A stretch of DNA of 64,000 bases from Stichopus chloronotus (GCA_021234535.1 CM037850.1:868001-932000), one strand, 5' to 3'; shown: positions 34,998 to 48,860, counted from the stretch's first letter. Notes: generated by a model from the sequence alone, not told the origin. Numbers and translations: made by a program.

Positions 34998-37900
34998 CTT
35001 CAGTTACTGTTTGTACAAAAATGAAAGGTGGCAAATAACGATCATACTCCTATAACATTTAGACGTTGACATGCACAGGTCAGTATCCGTTTCATTATTT
35101 ACCTATCGTCATTTTTAGGAGAAAAGTATAGGTATTAGGGTTTTGGGAATCCCCGAAGACAAGGCTGTTCTTCTATGCAGGTACTGTACATTTTCAACGG
35201 TGTACTTTCAACCCCTATACGTTCATTAGTGTATGCGGTTTCTAAATTTTCGAGCAGTCGAAAGTGATAGTTTTGGCGAGTCAACTCTGAGTAAGTTGTT
35301 GACTTGCATAAGTCAACCGGCGTTCAATGAACCCTATCCAATCCACGCACGCAATATAGAGTGACCAGAGTAACCTTTAATAGCACAACATTCATAAAAG
35401 GAATAAAATGAACCAGAGGAAGGAGTTGGGCTAATCTTTCACATAATCAAAGCGGTCCTACAATGTGCTCTACAGTCACATTTCTGAAAACTTTCCTCTT
35501 TACATAGGACATCTCACGTATTTAGAGACTGACCGATTTTGTTACAAAGACACCAACCCTCACCTCCCCAACTCGGACACTTCATTGCCTCCACTCGCCC
35601 CACTGGCTTCCCTCAGTCATACCTTGAATATTCCACTGATTGTTGTTCACTTTCTCTGAAATTAAGTACTAGGACATTTTGTTTTCTCTTTCAATTCTTG
35701 CTCTATCTGGAATTCTGTTCAGACAAGGCGTTTCCTGCATGTCACAAACAACCCGGTAAATAATATGAGCTCTGCTTCAGATAGCTCCATAGCACCCATA
35801 TAAACTCCCAAGTGAAGACCTTTTTTCAGGGATGGGCACGTCAAACTACTCCTTTTTCCCCTTCTTGTTCTTAATTACATATCATCTCTCCATGTTTGTT
35901 TAGTTTCACTTCAGAAACATCCCTTACTATTCTGACCCCAGCAGGGTCATCTCTTCTTGACAAAGATGGAATCCAGTCTTCACAACAACATGTTTTTATG
36001 TCTTGGTATATTCTGTCAATCAGCTGTTTGCGTCAAGATCATGTATCGTACCCGCTTGCCGTATCAACAACCCATTTCAGTTTGACCTTATAAGGGCACG
36101 CCAATCCTCCGTCCTGTGGCCATCCCCCACGAGGCGGCATTTTGTGAATGGATCTGAACTTGCGGTTTTTACTCGCCATCTCTCGCAGGACATAGTAAAA
36201 TTTAATACGAATCATGGCACGGCCTCTGGGCACGCTTCACATCTTTAAAAAGACCTCTCGACTTGTTATGAAAGCTGACAAGTGCATGGAATATAGGATA
36301 GAAAATTGAAAAGAAAAAGATAAGAAGACTAAGTGTAAAAGGGTTAGCCATAAAAACAAGAAAGGGTACTTATTATGATGTTAAAAACATATAGAACCAG
36401 TCACACTTTTAATTGGATACCTAGTGATACCACGAACTGAAGAGGTCGTTGTATATACCGAGGGACTTCAATAAACTTCAAAAATAAAGAACAGGATTTG
36501 GATTAAAATGAGGAAGAGGATGAAGGGAACAAAATACAAGAATGAGAAAACAAAATAAACACAAAGAGAAGTTTGTTCCACTGATGTGGAATAAAAAAAA
36601 ACATAAACAAGTTCTGCTCTTTTGAAGTAGTCAGGGTTTCTGGAGTTTCACTTTGATATAACAGGAAAAGCGGTATCGTTTGGTATGTCACGCCATTTCG
36701 GTGTGACCAAAAAAGAAAGAAAAAATTGTAACAATTATACTGGTTAGCCTTCACTTTCGGTAGCAAAATATACCCATGTAAACCTAGCATAGTGGAGGAG
36801 AATAAAAAATGGAAGATTATACAATTATTGACTTCACCAACTGATGACGAATTGACGTAATAAACATCTCTTTGTTCTCTGTGAATGGAAGACAAGATTT
36901 CAAAAGAGAGAATGTTGTATTGCTCTATTGTATTAAAGAGGCTCATTGAGTTGTTTAGTGAAAATCACTCAATTTTTCTAAACCGGTCAAGTTTCCTTCA
37001 CATACTAATGACAAACAGTCAAACTAAAAGGATCCCAAAGTTTTACATACGTTGGAACATTAATGAGTGAGTAACCAACGATTAAATTTGGTTTTTGAAA
37101 CTTTGTGACCAGACATTTTCACATTAGTACATTCACGTGCACACAATCAGAGCAAGTAACGGTCAAAAATTCGAAAAAATTGACAGTTTTCATATAACTA
37201 TTGGAAGTGAAACTTGATTAATTATGCTAATTGTGAGTATTGTCGTGTGTTTGTATACTTCAAAATCACCGCAATCTTTACTGATATCAACTCAATGAGC
37301 CCCTTTAAACAATCACTCGATCAGAATATGTTATATGATAATTTCAGTCTTCCCCACAGGCTGTCCAGAGTAGGGGGGCGAAACTTGGGGAGGGGGTTAG
37401 GGTGAAGGGACTACTACTCACGGCCCCAGAAATTTTGATAATGGAGCTGCAAACGATGCGAAATGAAGCAATTATTAAATGATTAAAAATGGCAGCAGTT
37501 TTTGCTATTTTTTTTATTTGAAATAGCAGTGGACCGGTTGTGAACACTTATTGGCCGAGCCCCTGTATATCAGGTGACGCATCTTTCATTCCCACTAGCA
37601 AAATGTCACATACTGGTTCTGGTTACTTATGGTGTTCATGTGTTGTTACGTGTAACACCATAGTTTGTTAAGAGGACTTGAGTAACGAACCGCATACTAC
37701 GGCCACGTCAGATCAATTGTAACAGCAAACGAACAAACAAACAAAAATGTCACAAATTTCCTGACAAAACATCAGATGCAAGTAATGCAAAGCAATCTTA
37801 AAATGGGTCAGTATTTGTCACAATGCTAATCATCTGCACCGTGACAAAATAAACTGCCGGCAGCAAGCATGCGCCAGAGTCTACCTTCATTTGTGACTTT

Positions 37901-38623
37901 CATGTGCAAATCGTCTACGAGAGTAAAGTAAGTTCCTCGGTGCAGGCAATCCTTTTGTGGGGGCAGTGTCAATTGACGTGTTTACAACACGTCACTTCCA
38001 TCGAGTCAGATATTCCACCCAAAGGAATATGTTCCTAATTTCGAGGTAAGAGCTGTTTATGAAAGAGTACTCTCAGATTTTTTTCTCACATATTTTTAAT
38101 GTCAGTTGATAAGGATTAAATCACCGAACCTTACGAGAACAAAACTAGGATAATCCCCCTCGCCCCCCCCCTCCCTCTTCCATCAGAGCAGATTATCAAG
38201 GACAGAATTCATTCAAAGAGACGAAAGCCTAAAAAATTCCTATCATTTTTCGTTGTCAATCAAATGAATACGTCCACGTTGGACCAGAGTTTGACCTTTT
38301 GACCTTTCCACCGTGGCACGCGCGCCCCGACTTCGGGCTTTGAACGCCGCATCTAATGATATTAACGTTTGGAGAACGTCAATCGTGTCCTTTGTTCTGA
38401 ATTTATGGACTGTCAATTAAGACTGAACAAATCACTTCAAAGTAAACAGTCCAAGATGGCTCGAGTCATCACAATCTGTCTTTACTATCCCACTATGTGG
38501 CGGCGACGGCCTTCCATAGATGGCTGATCTTTTGGTCGCAGTTTTAAAAATTTTAATTGTGATGATGCTGTGACCAATGGACGCTACACAATAGAGGACG
38601 GCGTACATACCGACATGATTAGA

Positions 38624-38684
38624 CTATTTACTATTTATTATTTACTACTACTACTGCTATTTATTATTTACTATTTATTATTTG
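38624..38684. repeat. TATTTACTATTTATTA-type low-complexity repeat
   Basis: ACTATTTACTATTTATTATT occurs twice around a run of ACT triplets. Confidence 0.8.
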
Positions 38685-38984
38685 TTAATCCCCGAGAAAA
38701 GTGACTAAATTGACCCATGGCTATCCGTCGTTTTTCGTCATGTTTTCATTTACCATCAACGTCTGTTTTACTTTGATGTCGAAGTAGCACCAATTAAAGA
38801 ACAGATGGAAAGGAAATTAGAACCATAGAAGGAGATTTAGGTTGTTTTAAAAATTCGAATTTGTCGTAATAATATGTCAGCCCGAGCTCAGTATAAACAT
38901 TAGAAACTGTTGTGGGGAGGGGCAATAATTGCCTGCTAAAAAGTCGAGCACGAAGTTTGACCTTAGCGAGTGGTGTCAAGTCTT

Positions 38985-39045
38985 AGATCCGCTCGTGGGG
39001 TCCAGGGAGCGAAGCCCTAGGAGGCTCCAGTGAGGTGCTAGTATA
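38985..39045. other. GC-richer TE-like stretch
   Basis: CGTGGGGTCCAGGGAGCGAA then GCCCTAGGAGGCTCC resembles the GGGTCC-GGGG-GAAGCCCC hairpin motifs common in repeats of marine invertebrates. It is not assigned to a family. Confidence 0.3.
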
Positions 39046-39314
39046 TCTCTGGGTGGAACATTATGCCTCATGGACTTCCTAGAACAGAAAGGTGAATGCA
39101 TAATTATAACCTAAACAGGGAACTGCTGGGGTGGGAGGGAGGTTGCCATGAAGCAAAGTGTGTGCGAAAATTGGTTGGAAATATGCGCAACGACTCCTAA
39201 GTGACTTGTCGTAGTGTGCTACTTATGATAAGCATTTGCCTTTGCAACAAAGGGACTCATAGCCCTTAACATGGGGACCTACATGAAAATAACAGTAATA
39301 GTAATAATAAATAT

Positions 39315-39605
39315 GAAAAGGTAGACAAGTACCAAGACTTGAAACTAGAAAAATAGATACTGTGGAACATCAAAGCTAAGGTAATCCCCGTAGTAATCGG
39401 TGCACTTGGAGCAAACACCAACAACCCAGAGAGACCCCTACAACACATCCCTGGTAAACACAAAGTGCAACAACTCACAGAGGCAGCACTACTAGGCACT
39501 GCCCAGATCCTCAGAAGGATACTCGATCTCCGAGAGTCCAGATTGGACTTTGAGATCAGAGTCAAACTCACACCAAATTACAAGTTGAAAAAGAACAAAA
39601 TAACA
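39315..39605 (+). pseudogene. Non-LTR retrotransposon (LINE) ORF2 C-terminal fragment, decayed
   Basis: The frame reads EKVDKYQDLKLEK, a TAG stop at 39354-39356, then ILWNIKAK, VIPVVIGALGA, IPGKHKVQQLTEAALLGTA and QILRRILD. These match the familiar tail found after reverse transcriptase in many invertebrate LINEs: KY-DL-E, LW, then VIPVVIGALG, then IPG, then ALLGTA-ILR. Only this last part is present, so the copy is truncated at its 5' side, as is usual for LINE insertions. The in-frame stop makes it dead. After LTPNYKLKK the frame runs into AAC/AAT repeats, probably the microsatellite tail of the element. The family (CR1-, L2- or RTE-like) cannot be fixed from this piece. Confidence 0.75.
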
Positions 39606-39812
39606 AAGATGATAATAACAAAAATAATGATGATAATAATTAAGATAACGAAAAATAATTAAGATAACTACAACGTTAAAAACAACAACAATAAATAACA
39701 ACAACAATAAAAACAACAACAACAACGTCAATCAAAAACATTAACAACAAAAACAACAACAACAGCAAAAACAACAACAAAAACAACAGCAATATTAATA
39801 ATAATAGTAAAT
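39606..39812. repeat. AAC/AAT microsatellite, probable LINE 3' tail
   Basis: Impure AAC, AAT and GAT trinucleotide repeats begin at the end of the LINE coding fragment. Its position fits the simple-repeat 3' end of a LINE insertion. Confidence 0.7.
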
Positions 39813-39919
39813 CATAACTTCGCTTTCCATATATATATTACAGATACTAGAACAACAATAGAAAAGATTAATCAATATTGCATCACTTCTGATTACAAAA
39901 GACAGAAAATTAGGAATCG

Positions 39920-40370
39920 CCCCCCCCCCCCCCATCATCATCTCTACCATCATCATGCAAAATCACAGGTACAACGGTTAATGACATCGTCACCATTTAT
40001 CATTAACGTCATCATCATTACAATCATCAACTGCAACATTATCATTACCTTCCCTATCATCACCATTTTCATTATCGTCATCATAATCATCAGTATTGTT
40101 ATCATCGCCAACGCCATCATTATCACCTTTATCATCACTATCATCACCTTTAACATCACTATCATCACTATCATCGTCACCTTTATCATCATCATAGTCA
40201 TCACTGTCATTAACCTCATCACCATTATCGTAATCATGCACAACAGTGCTATTTTCATCGCCATCATCCTAAGCATCATCATCATCATCATCATTTTTAT
40301 TACCATCACCGCTTTAATCGTTGTCGTCATTTTCAGCAATACTATCACTATTACAGTTATCATTATTGAT
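39920..40370. repeat. C14 run and imperfect ATC/ATT trinucleotide array
   Basis: A run of 14 C (39920-39933) is followed by about 430 bases of ATC, ATT and GTC triplets. The array is open in several frames on both strands and gives spurious poly-Ile, poly-Met or poly-Asp proteins. Confidence 0.85.
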
Positions 40371-40436
40371 TGTACAGCAAGCAAGAGCTCCACGTAGTTA
40401 ACTCGTGCAAACCTTTGAATCGTAATTTTAAGTATA

Positions 40437-40494
40437 ATGCATATGATATGCATATGATATGCATATTATATGCATATGATATGCATATGGTATG
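40437..40494. repeat. 11-bp tandem array of a palindromic octamer
   Basis: Five units of ATGCATATGAT, with changes in units 3 and 5, then a partial ATG. Each unit junction contains the palindrome ATATGCATAT, so the same site recurs every 11 bases, close to one helical turn. Confidence 0.9.
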
Positions 40495-43400
40495 AGGTAA
40501 TCATTATCTTATTGATTGCAGATATTTCTCTACCCGCCATTATCATGGGGACTTTACGCCAAAAGAGTGGGATGTTTCGCAGAATTTCAAAGTAAGGTTG
40601 TGTTTTTTTGTTGTTGTAAGCTTCATACACATTTAGGCATATAAATACATGCTACGCCAGCACACACCTTAATAAAGTAAACACATTTGGTTTATCTTTG
40701 TTGAGTTATCGATTCGTTTCGGAAAAGTCAACTAACGTTATTTGCGAAGTATTAGTGTCATATCGAGTACGGTAGAAACACTAGCGTATATTTTGGCACA
40801 TGGTCACTGAGAGGTAAAATTTGATAAAAATAAAAACAAAACTACTCCCATGGGAAAGAATGATGGCAGAATTCGTCGAACTTCAGTGAGTCTATGACTT
40901 CATGTGTCAAGGTATACGGCGACAAGACTTACAGGTAAACGTGGAATGAAAATAATGTCACAATCAAGGTGAGCATCACGAACCCTGTCACAACTGACTT
41001 AATATAAACCTGAAATGCTGTCGTCCATTTGTACAAAAGTTTCGAGCGGAATAAAAATAAATAAATATTAAACAAGTGTCGGGGTCAAATTAATGAAACG
41101 TTGTTTGATCAAACATTTTGACTAATTTATCCTCCAGACGCCTGTTTATGTCTGTAAGCAGCAGTTTATGTGGAGACAATGTCTTCACGCGATTTTCCTT
41201 ACGTCTATGTAGTTCATAATGCATTGCCAATATCATGACTAAGGAAGACATTCACTTAATACATTTTTCCTCACTAACACTAAATTAATGAGTTATCCAG
41301 GTATACACTTGCTTATCAAACAAATGTCAGTTTACTTCTTTGATATTTATTACGCCCATGCGAACCGATGCTTCATATTTAATCCATCACGTAATCTGAA
41401 GTTCATTTAGGCCTGTGAGCAACACTAACACTACATCCAATACTTCCTCACGCGTATCGCAACAATGTTGCATGAATGTACACCGTTATACACAAGTGTG
41501 GTTCAAGGGAAAACATTCAGGAAACAACTTATCTAGTTTGGTCGTATAATTTCACAACCTGACGCTGCTGTTTTTAAATATACATAACATGGACTTGTAA
41601 TTTACGGGCTACCTCATTTAACAAGGCCTATACATGATGTCACGCCCGGTGCTAGGGACTAATTTTTTTTTGGGGGGGGGGGGGAACTCCGGCAAGATGG
41701 GAGCCAACATCAGTTGGCACATAGCATACCAAGAAATTTTTTGCCAAAACTCGCCTCCCAGATTGCAGGAAATGGCACTTCTGGGGTCTTGTTTAAGAGG
41801 CATTCTTTACTTTGGGATTTCGTACTTCAAAAGCTTACCTTTACCTTGAAGGTGAATTATAGTTTCTATAAATCGTTTGTCCCATTTTTTTTCTGGGGAG
41901 GGGGGGGGGGGGAGAATCAGCCGAATTTGGCTCCCTCTAAAAACCGTATCTGCATGACGTTATGACGTTATGGGAGGGACGGCAGTTTTCTTTAAAGAGG
42001 CTGGCCATTGAAGCTGAAAATTTCATGCAAAACAGGGAATGTTTACTCTCTTTGTTGGTGAAAATCATATCTCAATAGCGTATACTGTTTGAAAGTTATG
42101 GCTATCTATGAACAAACCTTCTTTTTTCCTTGTACTGTTACATTGGATATGTGACATCTGCTGACGTCACTGAGAAGTACTCCAGTACTTTGTATTTCTT
42201 TATATAATCTTGTTTGTATTAAAAGAAACGTTACGATAGTTTATGTTGTGACGTTAATATCAACAAACATTATCAAGGTCAATCCAAAATAAATCCAATC
42301 TATATTTTCACTGAGGTCAAATTTCTAGATTAAATAAACATTTCAATTTATAAAAGAACAACAAAAACTTCATTTGCTGTTAAGACATGACCTTTTGTAA
42401 CCTCGAGGCACCCCTCGATGCCTGGAAAACTTCCTTAGCCAGAGCTGTCTTTCTTCACATTGCAATATCCTGAGTTATGAACAAGACAATGGCGCAGTGT
42501 TTGAAATACATTAAGAAAGCAACGATACGTTCCTCACTTAATACCTCTTAATACTACGACTGGGATATTTCTTTAAACAATACCTCCTACAGTTAAATGT
42601 AATTTACAACAAGATATTCAGACAGGAGGTGACGTCACTGCTGCACTGACAAAACATTATCGAACTTGGGGGGAAATCCCTAAATGAAGCGGTTTCATAA
42701 ACGATTTTTAATTGAAAGTGCTGTGTTGTAATAAAACCTCCGTATCAATAATTTATGATGGATTATTAATGTGAAGTACTTTCCTGTCTTAAGGTGATAC
42801 TGAGGCGACTATATTCTCGTCTGGACGTGTCCGTTGATTTTCCACGTGAAGCTTTGTTAGACTTCAAAAAGTACTCAAGCATGAACTTGCAGGCACTATT
42901 CAGATTATTCAGAGGGTATTAGATCAAGGATGTATTAACTTCTAGGGATCATCCGATAATCTTATCGCTCGGATATTGGAACCGGCACAACATCGGATCG
43001 AAGAAATTTCATTTGAAAATGTTTGCTGATGTTTGACCACTTGTTTGTGTCGTGGAACCGGAATATTTGATTTGAGAAATAACCAATGCGACGGCTAAAA
43101 CAGCTTTTCCCTCTAAAACAGGCGAAAAAAGGCCCCGTGAATGTTTTGGGGGGACCCGTGAGGATCTTTTACTATTCATGAGGGTTGTTTTTTCTACTAC
43201 CCTGAAAATTTTGCAATGATTTTGGAATCGTGATGGACCGACGCCAGAGTCTGGGCTACATCGTGCACGAAATAAACACTTTAAAAATTAGAAATACGCT
43301 TGATAGCGAAAATATGCCATCGGATATTGGCCGTCGTTGTTTTTGTGATACAAAACATCCACAAACAATTGGCATCGAAAAAGCCATCTCCGTTAACCCC

Positions 43401-45483
43401 TATTACCAACAAGAAATGAAAAAACATTGTTTGGTATAAATAGTGAATTGTGTTACTGTTAAAATGAAGCGAATCATCACATGAAGAACTTGAAGATATT
43501 TCGAAGTATTTTCGAAGTTATTTTAAGTCCGAACTGAAAGCGCAAGGATCAAGAGAGCTGTGACAATTTGCTGTATAGCTTTCACTTTCTTCTCGAGTAT
43601 CCCAGGTCACTGAAACGGCTGAGGTCACCATCCTGGTTCTACATTGTATGACGACAGACACTAAGGGGAATGACATCAAAGTTGAGTACACTACCCCTAC
43701 ATAGATCCGTCCAGTGACCTATAGTGTCTAGTTTGTAAACCACTCATTGACAAACAAGACTGCAAGGGAGGTGATAGTGTGCATAATTGCAAGTACACTG
43801 AGGATCATTCAAGGCAGTCGGATTAATTAGTAACATTTATTTGAAATGTATTCACTTACACTTACTGGTTACAAAAAAAAGAAAAGGAAATTGGTAGCTA
43901 TATGTGACCGTATTTTCAGCTAATTCCTCAACGTTCTTCCAAAGTCCTCTCTGGGTGTATGGATAAACAAATCAGACCTTAGTGCTACAAAATGCCAGTT
44001 TCTTTCTTCAAATGTAAATTAATTTTATATCCCCTTGAAATGAATGATTATATGGGCGGTACCGAGGTTGACTTACCCTGAGTCTGTTAATCAGTAATAA
44101 TGTTACCTAGAAACAGATTCGACGTATATGGCGTACGTGAGAAGAGAAACTTAACTTCCATATTACGTGACACCTGCAACTGAAGCTCTATTGTTTACTC
44201 TGAATCAGAAAAACATCAGAGACATGACCATTGTATCAGCTGCATAGAATCTTTCTATTATTAATTCTCACCTGCTAGCAGCTAGATATTCATGATCATC
44301 CAACGACAAGGTGTCCTTGAGAAGGGAACAGCCTCACATGATGTAGATCCTGGGATGGGTTATATACGCTCACAAACTGTAAACCTGGAGATATGATGCA
44401 CCCCATACTAACAGCAGTCAATTTAATTCAGTCAGTCATACTGACCAGCGAGTTGTTAGGGACAACTCCATGTACTGCAGACAAAGCGTTCATCGTTGAA
44501 TATAGGTGGTTCACGTTAAGCGTAGTCTTGGTCAAGACGTTTGTAACTTTCGTTTTGTAACTTTCATATCACCACCCGCACCTGCTTGTTGGAAATTGCC
44601 CCGGTCAGGCAGGTACGGGGGCAAATTTTCCTGGGACATTGTCCTGTGGGAATTGCAATTGTGTGTAGGGGGGGGGTATGAGTTTGTCCGGTTAGAGATT
44701 TTACTCTCTTCAATTTTACCGTTAATACTGCAAAGTAGCTGTTATGGAAAGGAAGGAGCTAGTGGTATACGAAGGAGAGGAGGGGGGGGGGATTCAATCA
44801 AAATTATGATGTGGTTATAAATAATGGCACATGTTAGAGTATCAAATCAAGCGTCTTTGGTGAAAGGTATTATTTGCACACTTATATCACGCATTTTGTG
44901 ATGAAAAAATTTGACAAAATCATGGCCGGAATGTAGCTCAAACTGTACAAAACAGCCAAGGTAGAAATTTTATTTACTTGACCTTTTCACCATATCTCAG
45001 ACTGAAATAGATTCATAATTGTACAAAACAGAACTTTTTCATGGAAATGATATTACCTCGGGGCATGCGCGTAAGGTATGCATCATTCAAAACTATGTCA
45101 ACACGGGGGTCTGTTTGTAAACAGACAGACATTGGCGGTTATCGTTTGGTGCTCATTGTTTTGACAAGGGGCCGATTTTATTGAAGAGAAATAATCTACA
45201 AGAAAGAGGGGAAATTGTGGAGCTACTGCAGAGCTGCCTGCATCCATTGAAAAGTGGCCGATAGTGATTTGGGGTTGCTTCGTCGATATTTGTTAGGACG
45301 TAACAAAACGTCATTTACAGACCTAACTGGTGGAATTAGGTATCTCTGTAGATACATATATGATTCCTGTAGAACAATGGTTTCCAACCGGGGGCACTAG
45401 TACCGCAATGGCTCGAGCGAATGCCGGAGCTAGTAGCGCTTTGTAATAATCAAACATGTGAGTGTGTGTCAGAGCAAGGACAT
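40495..45483. other. No gene seen apart from a weak ORF at 43.2 kb
   Basis: AT-rich DNA with G runs at 41672 and 41900 and two CRE palindromes at 42162 and 42630. Confidence 0.55.
43231..43439 (+). CDS. Weak small ORF
   Basis: An ATG-initiated frame of about 68 residues (MMDRRQSLGYIVHEINTLK..., CFCDTKHPQTIGIEK, ending KKHCLV) with protein-like composition. No splice framing, signal peptide or known motif is seen. It could be chance. Confidence 0.15.
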
Positions 45484-45674
45484 TTTAAAGCTGGAATATG
45501 AGTTGTACTAGTAATCACCTGGTCATTTACCTTTGTTCTTTGTCAGTGTTTCAGGGAAGAGAAAGTAGGGAAAAAGATCACCTGTCACAAAATCTCAATG
45601 AGATCTTTACATTCATCTTCCAGATGTCTGAATACGAAAATTGTCTTATTTTTCAGGGCCAACAAAATAGTGAC
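45484..45674 (+). mobile_element. Diverged partial copy of the 1220-1600 element
   Basis: The stretch begins TTAAAGCTGGAATATGAGTT and aligns with the reverse complement of 1600-1420: CACCTGGTCA, TTTGTTCTT, TTTCAGGGAAGAGA, then AAAATTGTC and CCAACA match, with scattered changes. The second terminal repeat is not found, so this is a partial copy. Confidence 0.65.
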
Positions 45675-48600
45675 TATTTAAGTAATGTTTCTCATGCTTT
45701 TAATTAATCTAAAAAAAATCGTTTCATGAAAGATGACTCCCAAAGCTAGAAATAAAAACAGTACGTCCCGGAAGAAATCAGAGGTTTAATTTTCATATTC
45801 GTTAATTGTCAAACTAGAATCAAGTTGCACAAAATGATAGCTCGGTAACATTATTGAGCACCAAATAACAAGCCATTGCATTAAAGGGGCTCCATTGAGT
45901 TGATATCATTACAGTGTGCCAAATATGAAGGGAACCATTGCATGCCAGTAGTGTTATACTGCGTCTCATTCATCATGTATCTTGCCCTACAGTTACTGAA
46001 AATTGTAAAAGAAATTCTAGTCATTAATGTACACGGGTGGCTACTATGCAGTATACGATAAACGTGTCGGCAGAGGGTGACAGATTTTCCATGTAAGTGA
46101 TTTAAAGCATTCACTACAATATCTCATCGTGGATTCAGTTTTGTGTCAGACGTTCAGAATCTCTTAATTTGACCATTTTATAACATAAATATGAATAATA
46201 CGAAACACATGTGACAAAATACCATGCACTTTGTTAGCCAACTCAATGACCCCCTCTAAAATGAGCCTTCTTTGATTCTTCCGCAGTCTGGTTTTTTTTT
46301 AGTTTCCTGATGTTTCCATTCTAATTTCATATCTTGATATTTTTTCCTTTTAATTTGATCCCATACAGATTTATTTGAGTTGCTCACAAAGTCAGACATC
46401 TCCGATATATCTATAGTGTTTTCTTGTCGCCAGCATCGCCTTCGATATTAAAATATGCGCCGGCCTATGCAACCCATAGCCTTATAATATTTCCTGTTTT
46501 ATTCTCGGAAGATATCAAGAGTTTGAAGTAGAACTGGTTTGAAGTAAAGCTAAGAGGCAGGGTCTGTGTGGTCGAACTGATTGACGTTGCACTCTCCCAT
46601 TAAAACGAATGGGGCAATTTGAAACTAATAGACCACGCTGATTGGCTGACCTATGACCCCTAGGCTGGTCTTTCCAAGAGAACAAAGGCTATGGGGTCGG
46701 GGAGGGACTAGAACACCGACATGGTGCAGTGTGTGCTGCAATCAGTGAGTGTGCTAGTAGACCCTTAGTCCATTATGAACACTGAACGTCCCATCTCTCA
46801 TCACTTATAAGAAGGAGCTAATCATCGTAGTGAGTGAGCACACAAAGAACAAAACACAAGAAAGAAGAAAAACAGAAGACGCAGCGGCAACATCCTCTCT
46901 TTGTTCCCGGTGATAACCCAAAACTGTTGTTCCCGTATTCGAGTTATGCTCTTTAAAATTTTACGAAATGTTATGGGCAATACTTTTGAATTAGCCGCTT
47001 AGCAAATATTGCCAAGAAAGTAAAGAAAAAAAAAAGGGAGGATAGAAAGAGAAAAAAAAAAAGAACGAAAGAAGACGGAAACGCCAAGAAGATGAGAAAA
47101 GTCCTTTAGCTTAAATTAGATTACACATGGATTGCGGTTAGTAAACGACTAAACTGGATAGGAAATATTAAGGTAAAATCTCGAGTCAACCAGGTATCCG
47201 CAGTGGGGGATGCTCGACGGCGTGGCCGCCGAGAGAGCCGGCCGTTTACATCCTCGAGAGCCACGCACGCCTGATATTTCTTTGTTCATGGAACAGATCC
47301 GTACTCTCAGTCTCACACACAAATAAAAAGAAATGATAATATGGCTCGAGAAAGTCACGGACAAAGAAATTCGAACGGATCGATTATTTTTATATTCGCC
47401 GGGTGTTTTCAGGACCAATGCTGAAAAAAAAGAAAAAAGAAATTTCCTCCTAATGAGGTAAACTTATAAATTTGTAGACTATTTCTTCGACACTCGAAAC
47501 TCCTTAATCAGAAAGTCAACGCCGGGGGTTTTTGAAATATAAGATTTCACCGTTTTTTTCTTTTTGTTTGTTTCTTTTCATAGACTGTCGGGTCCCTGGT
47601 GTCTCTATGGTATGTTGACAACGCGAAACATAACTCATCACAAAAGAATTTTTTTTTTTTTGAAATGAAACAAAAGGATTAAAAAAAAGGAAAGAAACAG
47701 ACGACATACTAAATGTTGGCACAGGGGAGGGGTCAAGTTAAATATGTAACGTTTTCACAAAGGGTCATTCACAGTGGTAAGAGATTGGTAAATTGAAACA
47801 ATAACACTGAACCAATACAATATACACCCTTCATTTAGTCCAAAACATAAAATAGAAAAAATGGTTGAAAGATAAAAAAATGGTTGTATTAGAAACAATA
47901 GGCCTAATATCCTTCTCATGTCTTAACAAATCTTCACAAAAAGTTAAACATAATTGTCTTTGTTTATTTTTCCTACTTTTTTTTTTATTTATAGTGGACA
48001 TGATAAGTTGGTTTGTTTTCAATTCCAGGGCAATGTATTGTTCAACGAAATGGACTCACAATCCTATCTATTTTGATTTAATGTTTTAGTATTAGTATTT
48101 GATTATGTAACTACAAATAAAGAAAAACAAAATAATATGAAAAGTTGTTATTCGTGGCAAACATTTCAAAGAAATGGCGGAAACATTTCATCTCGTTCGT
48201 GCAGTCCTGTGAAATCTTTTCCAATTTAATTTGTAATAGTGCGGTTCATCTTCCTCCTAATGATTCGTGTTGGTATATGTTGTATTTCGTACATTATGTT
48301 CTTTGTAATTATGTGATGAAACGTGAACTCGGCTATTGGTTATATTATCCTCTGTTCCAGTTCCATCAGCTTCTGCTGAGGTGTCTGATTCCTCTCTTTT
48401 CTCTTCCCATAGGCAAGTTTCAAACATAGTTTAGTGCAGGGGGCAAACATATTTATAACATCATTAGGTTAGTGGATTTTTTTTTGTCGTTAAATTTGAT
48501 CAAAGAATGGTTCTATTTGATGTTGATTTATTCCAACCGACACACTTAATTTGTCTTAGGATGAATAGGGGGGGACTTTCTTTTGTGAATCTTTAGTTTT

Positions 48601-48860
48601 TATATATTTTGCAGGTATTCCAGTGTTCTCTTTATATCTCGCTTTTTGCTCGTTTTGCCAACGAAGTTCTCTTCTGTTGCATTTTCTTTGTTTGTGGGTG
48701 TGTTTCGAGCATGCGCGTGCATAGCCTCTCTTCCTTTCTTTGTTTACCATTCTGCTTCACTTTGTGGTTTAGTGTATTGGTCGTCTGCCTGTCATGCGTG
48801 GTACGTATCTAGGGTGACTATAAATATTCTGGGTGCCTTATTTGTTACTTTCGTTTACAG
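45675..48860. other. No gene resolved; promoter-like stretch near 46.6-46.9 kb
   Basis: An inverted CCAAT box (GATTGGCTGA near 46640) and a purine-rich stretch follow. A GC-rich island at 47170-47280 (CGACGGCGTGGCCGCCGAGA) stands out from its AT-rich flanks but no gene model could be built. Confidence 0.35.

Larger units (their letters stand above)
33497..39302. other. No exon resolved; would hold upstream exons of the minus-strand gene if they are near
   Basis: Mostly AT-rich. A stretch at about 35.9-36.25 kb is less AT-rich and open in several frames, but none is recognised. An 8-bp palindrome pair around GCAT (GTTGACTT/AAGTCAAC) lies at 35298-35317. Confidence 0.5.

Noticed and set aside
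36503..36946. Minus-strand frame of 147 codons
   Set aside because: It is built from A/T-rich low-complexity DNA giving Phe/Ser runs.
39953..40453. Frames of 138 and 166 codons rich in Ile or Met
   Set aside because: They come from the ATC/ATT trinucleotide array, which is open in many frames.
48646..48860. Upstream part of a 137-codon frame
   Set aside because: It has no ATG and reads as T-rich intron-like DNA before a good acceptor; only the part after 48861 was kept as a weak candidate.
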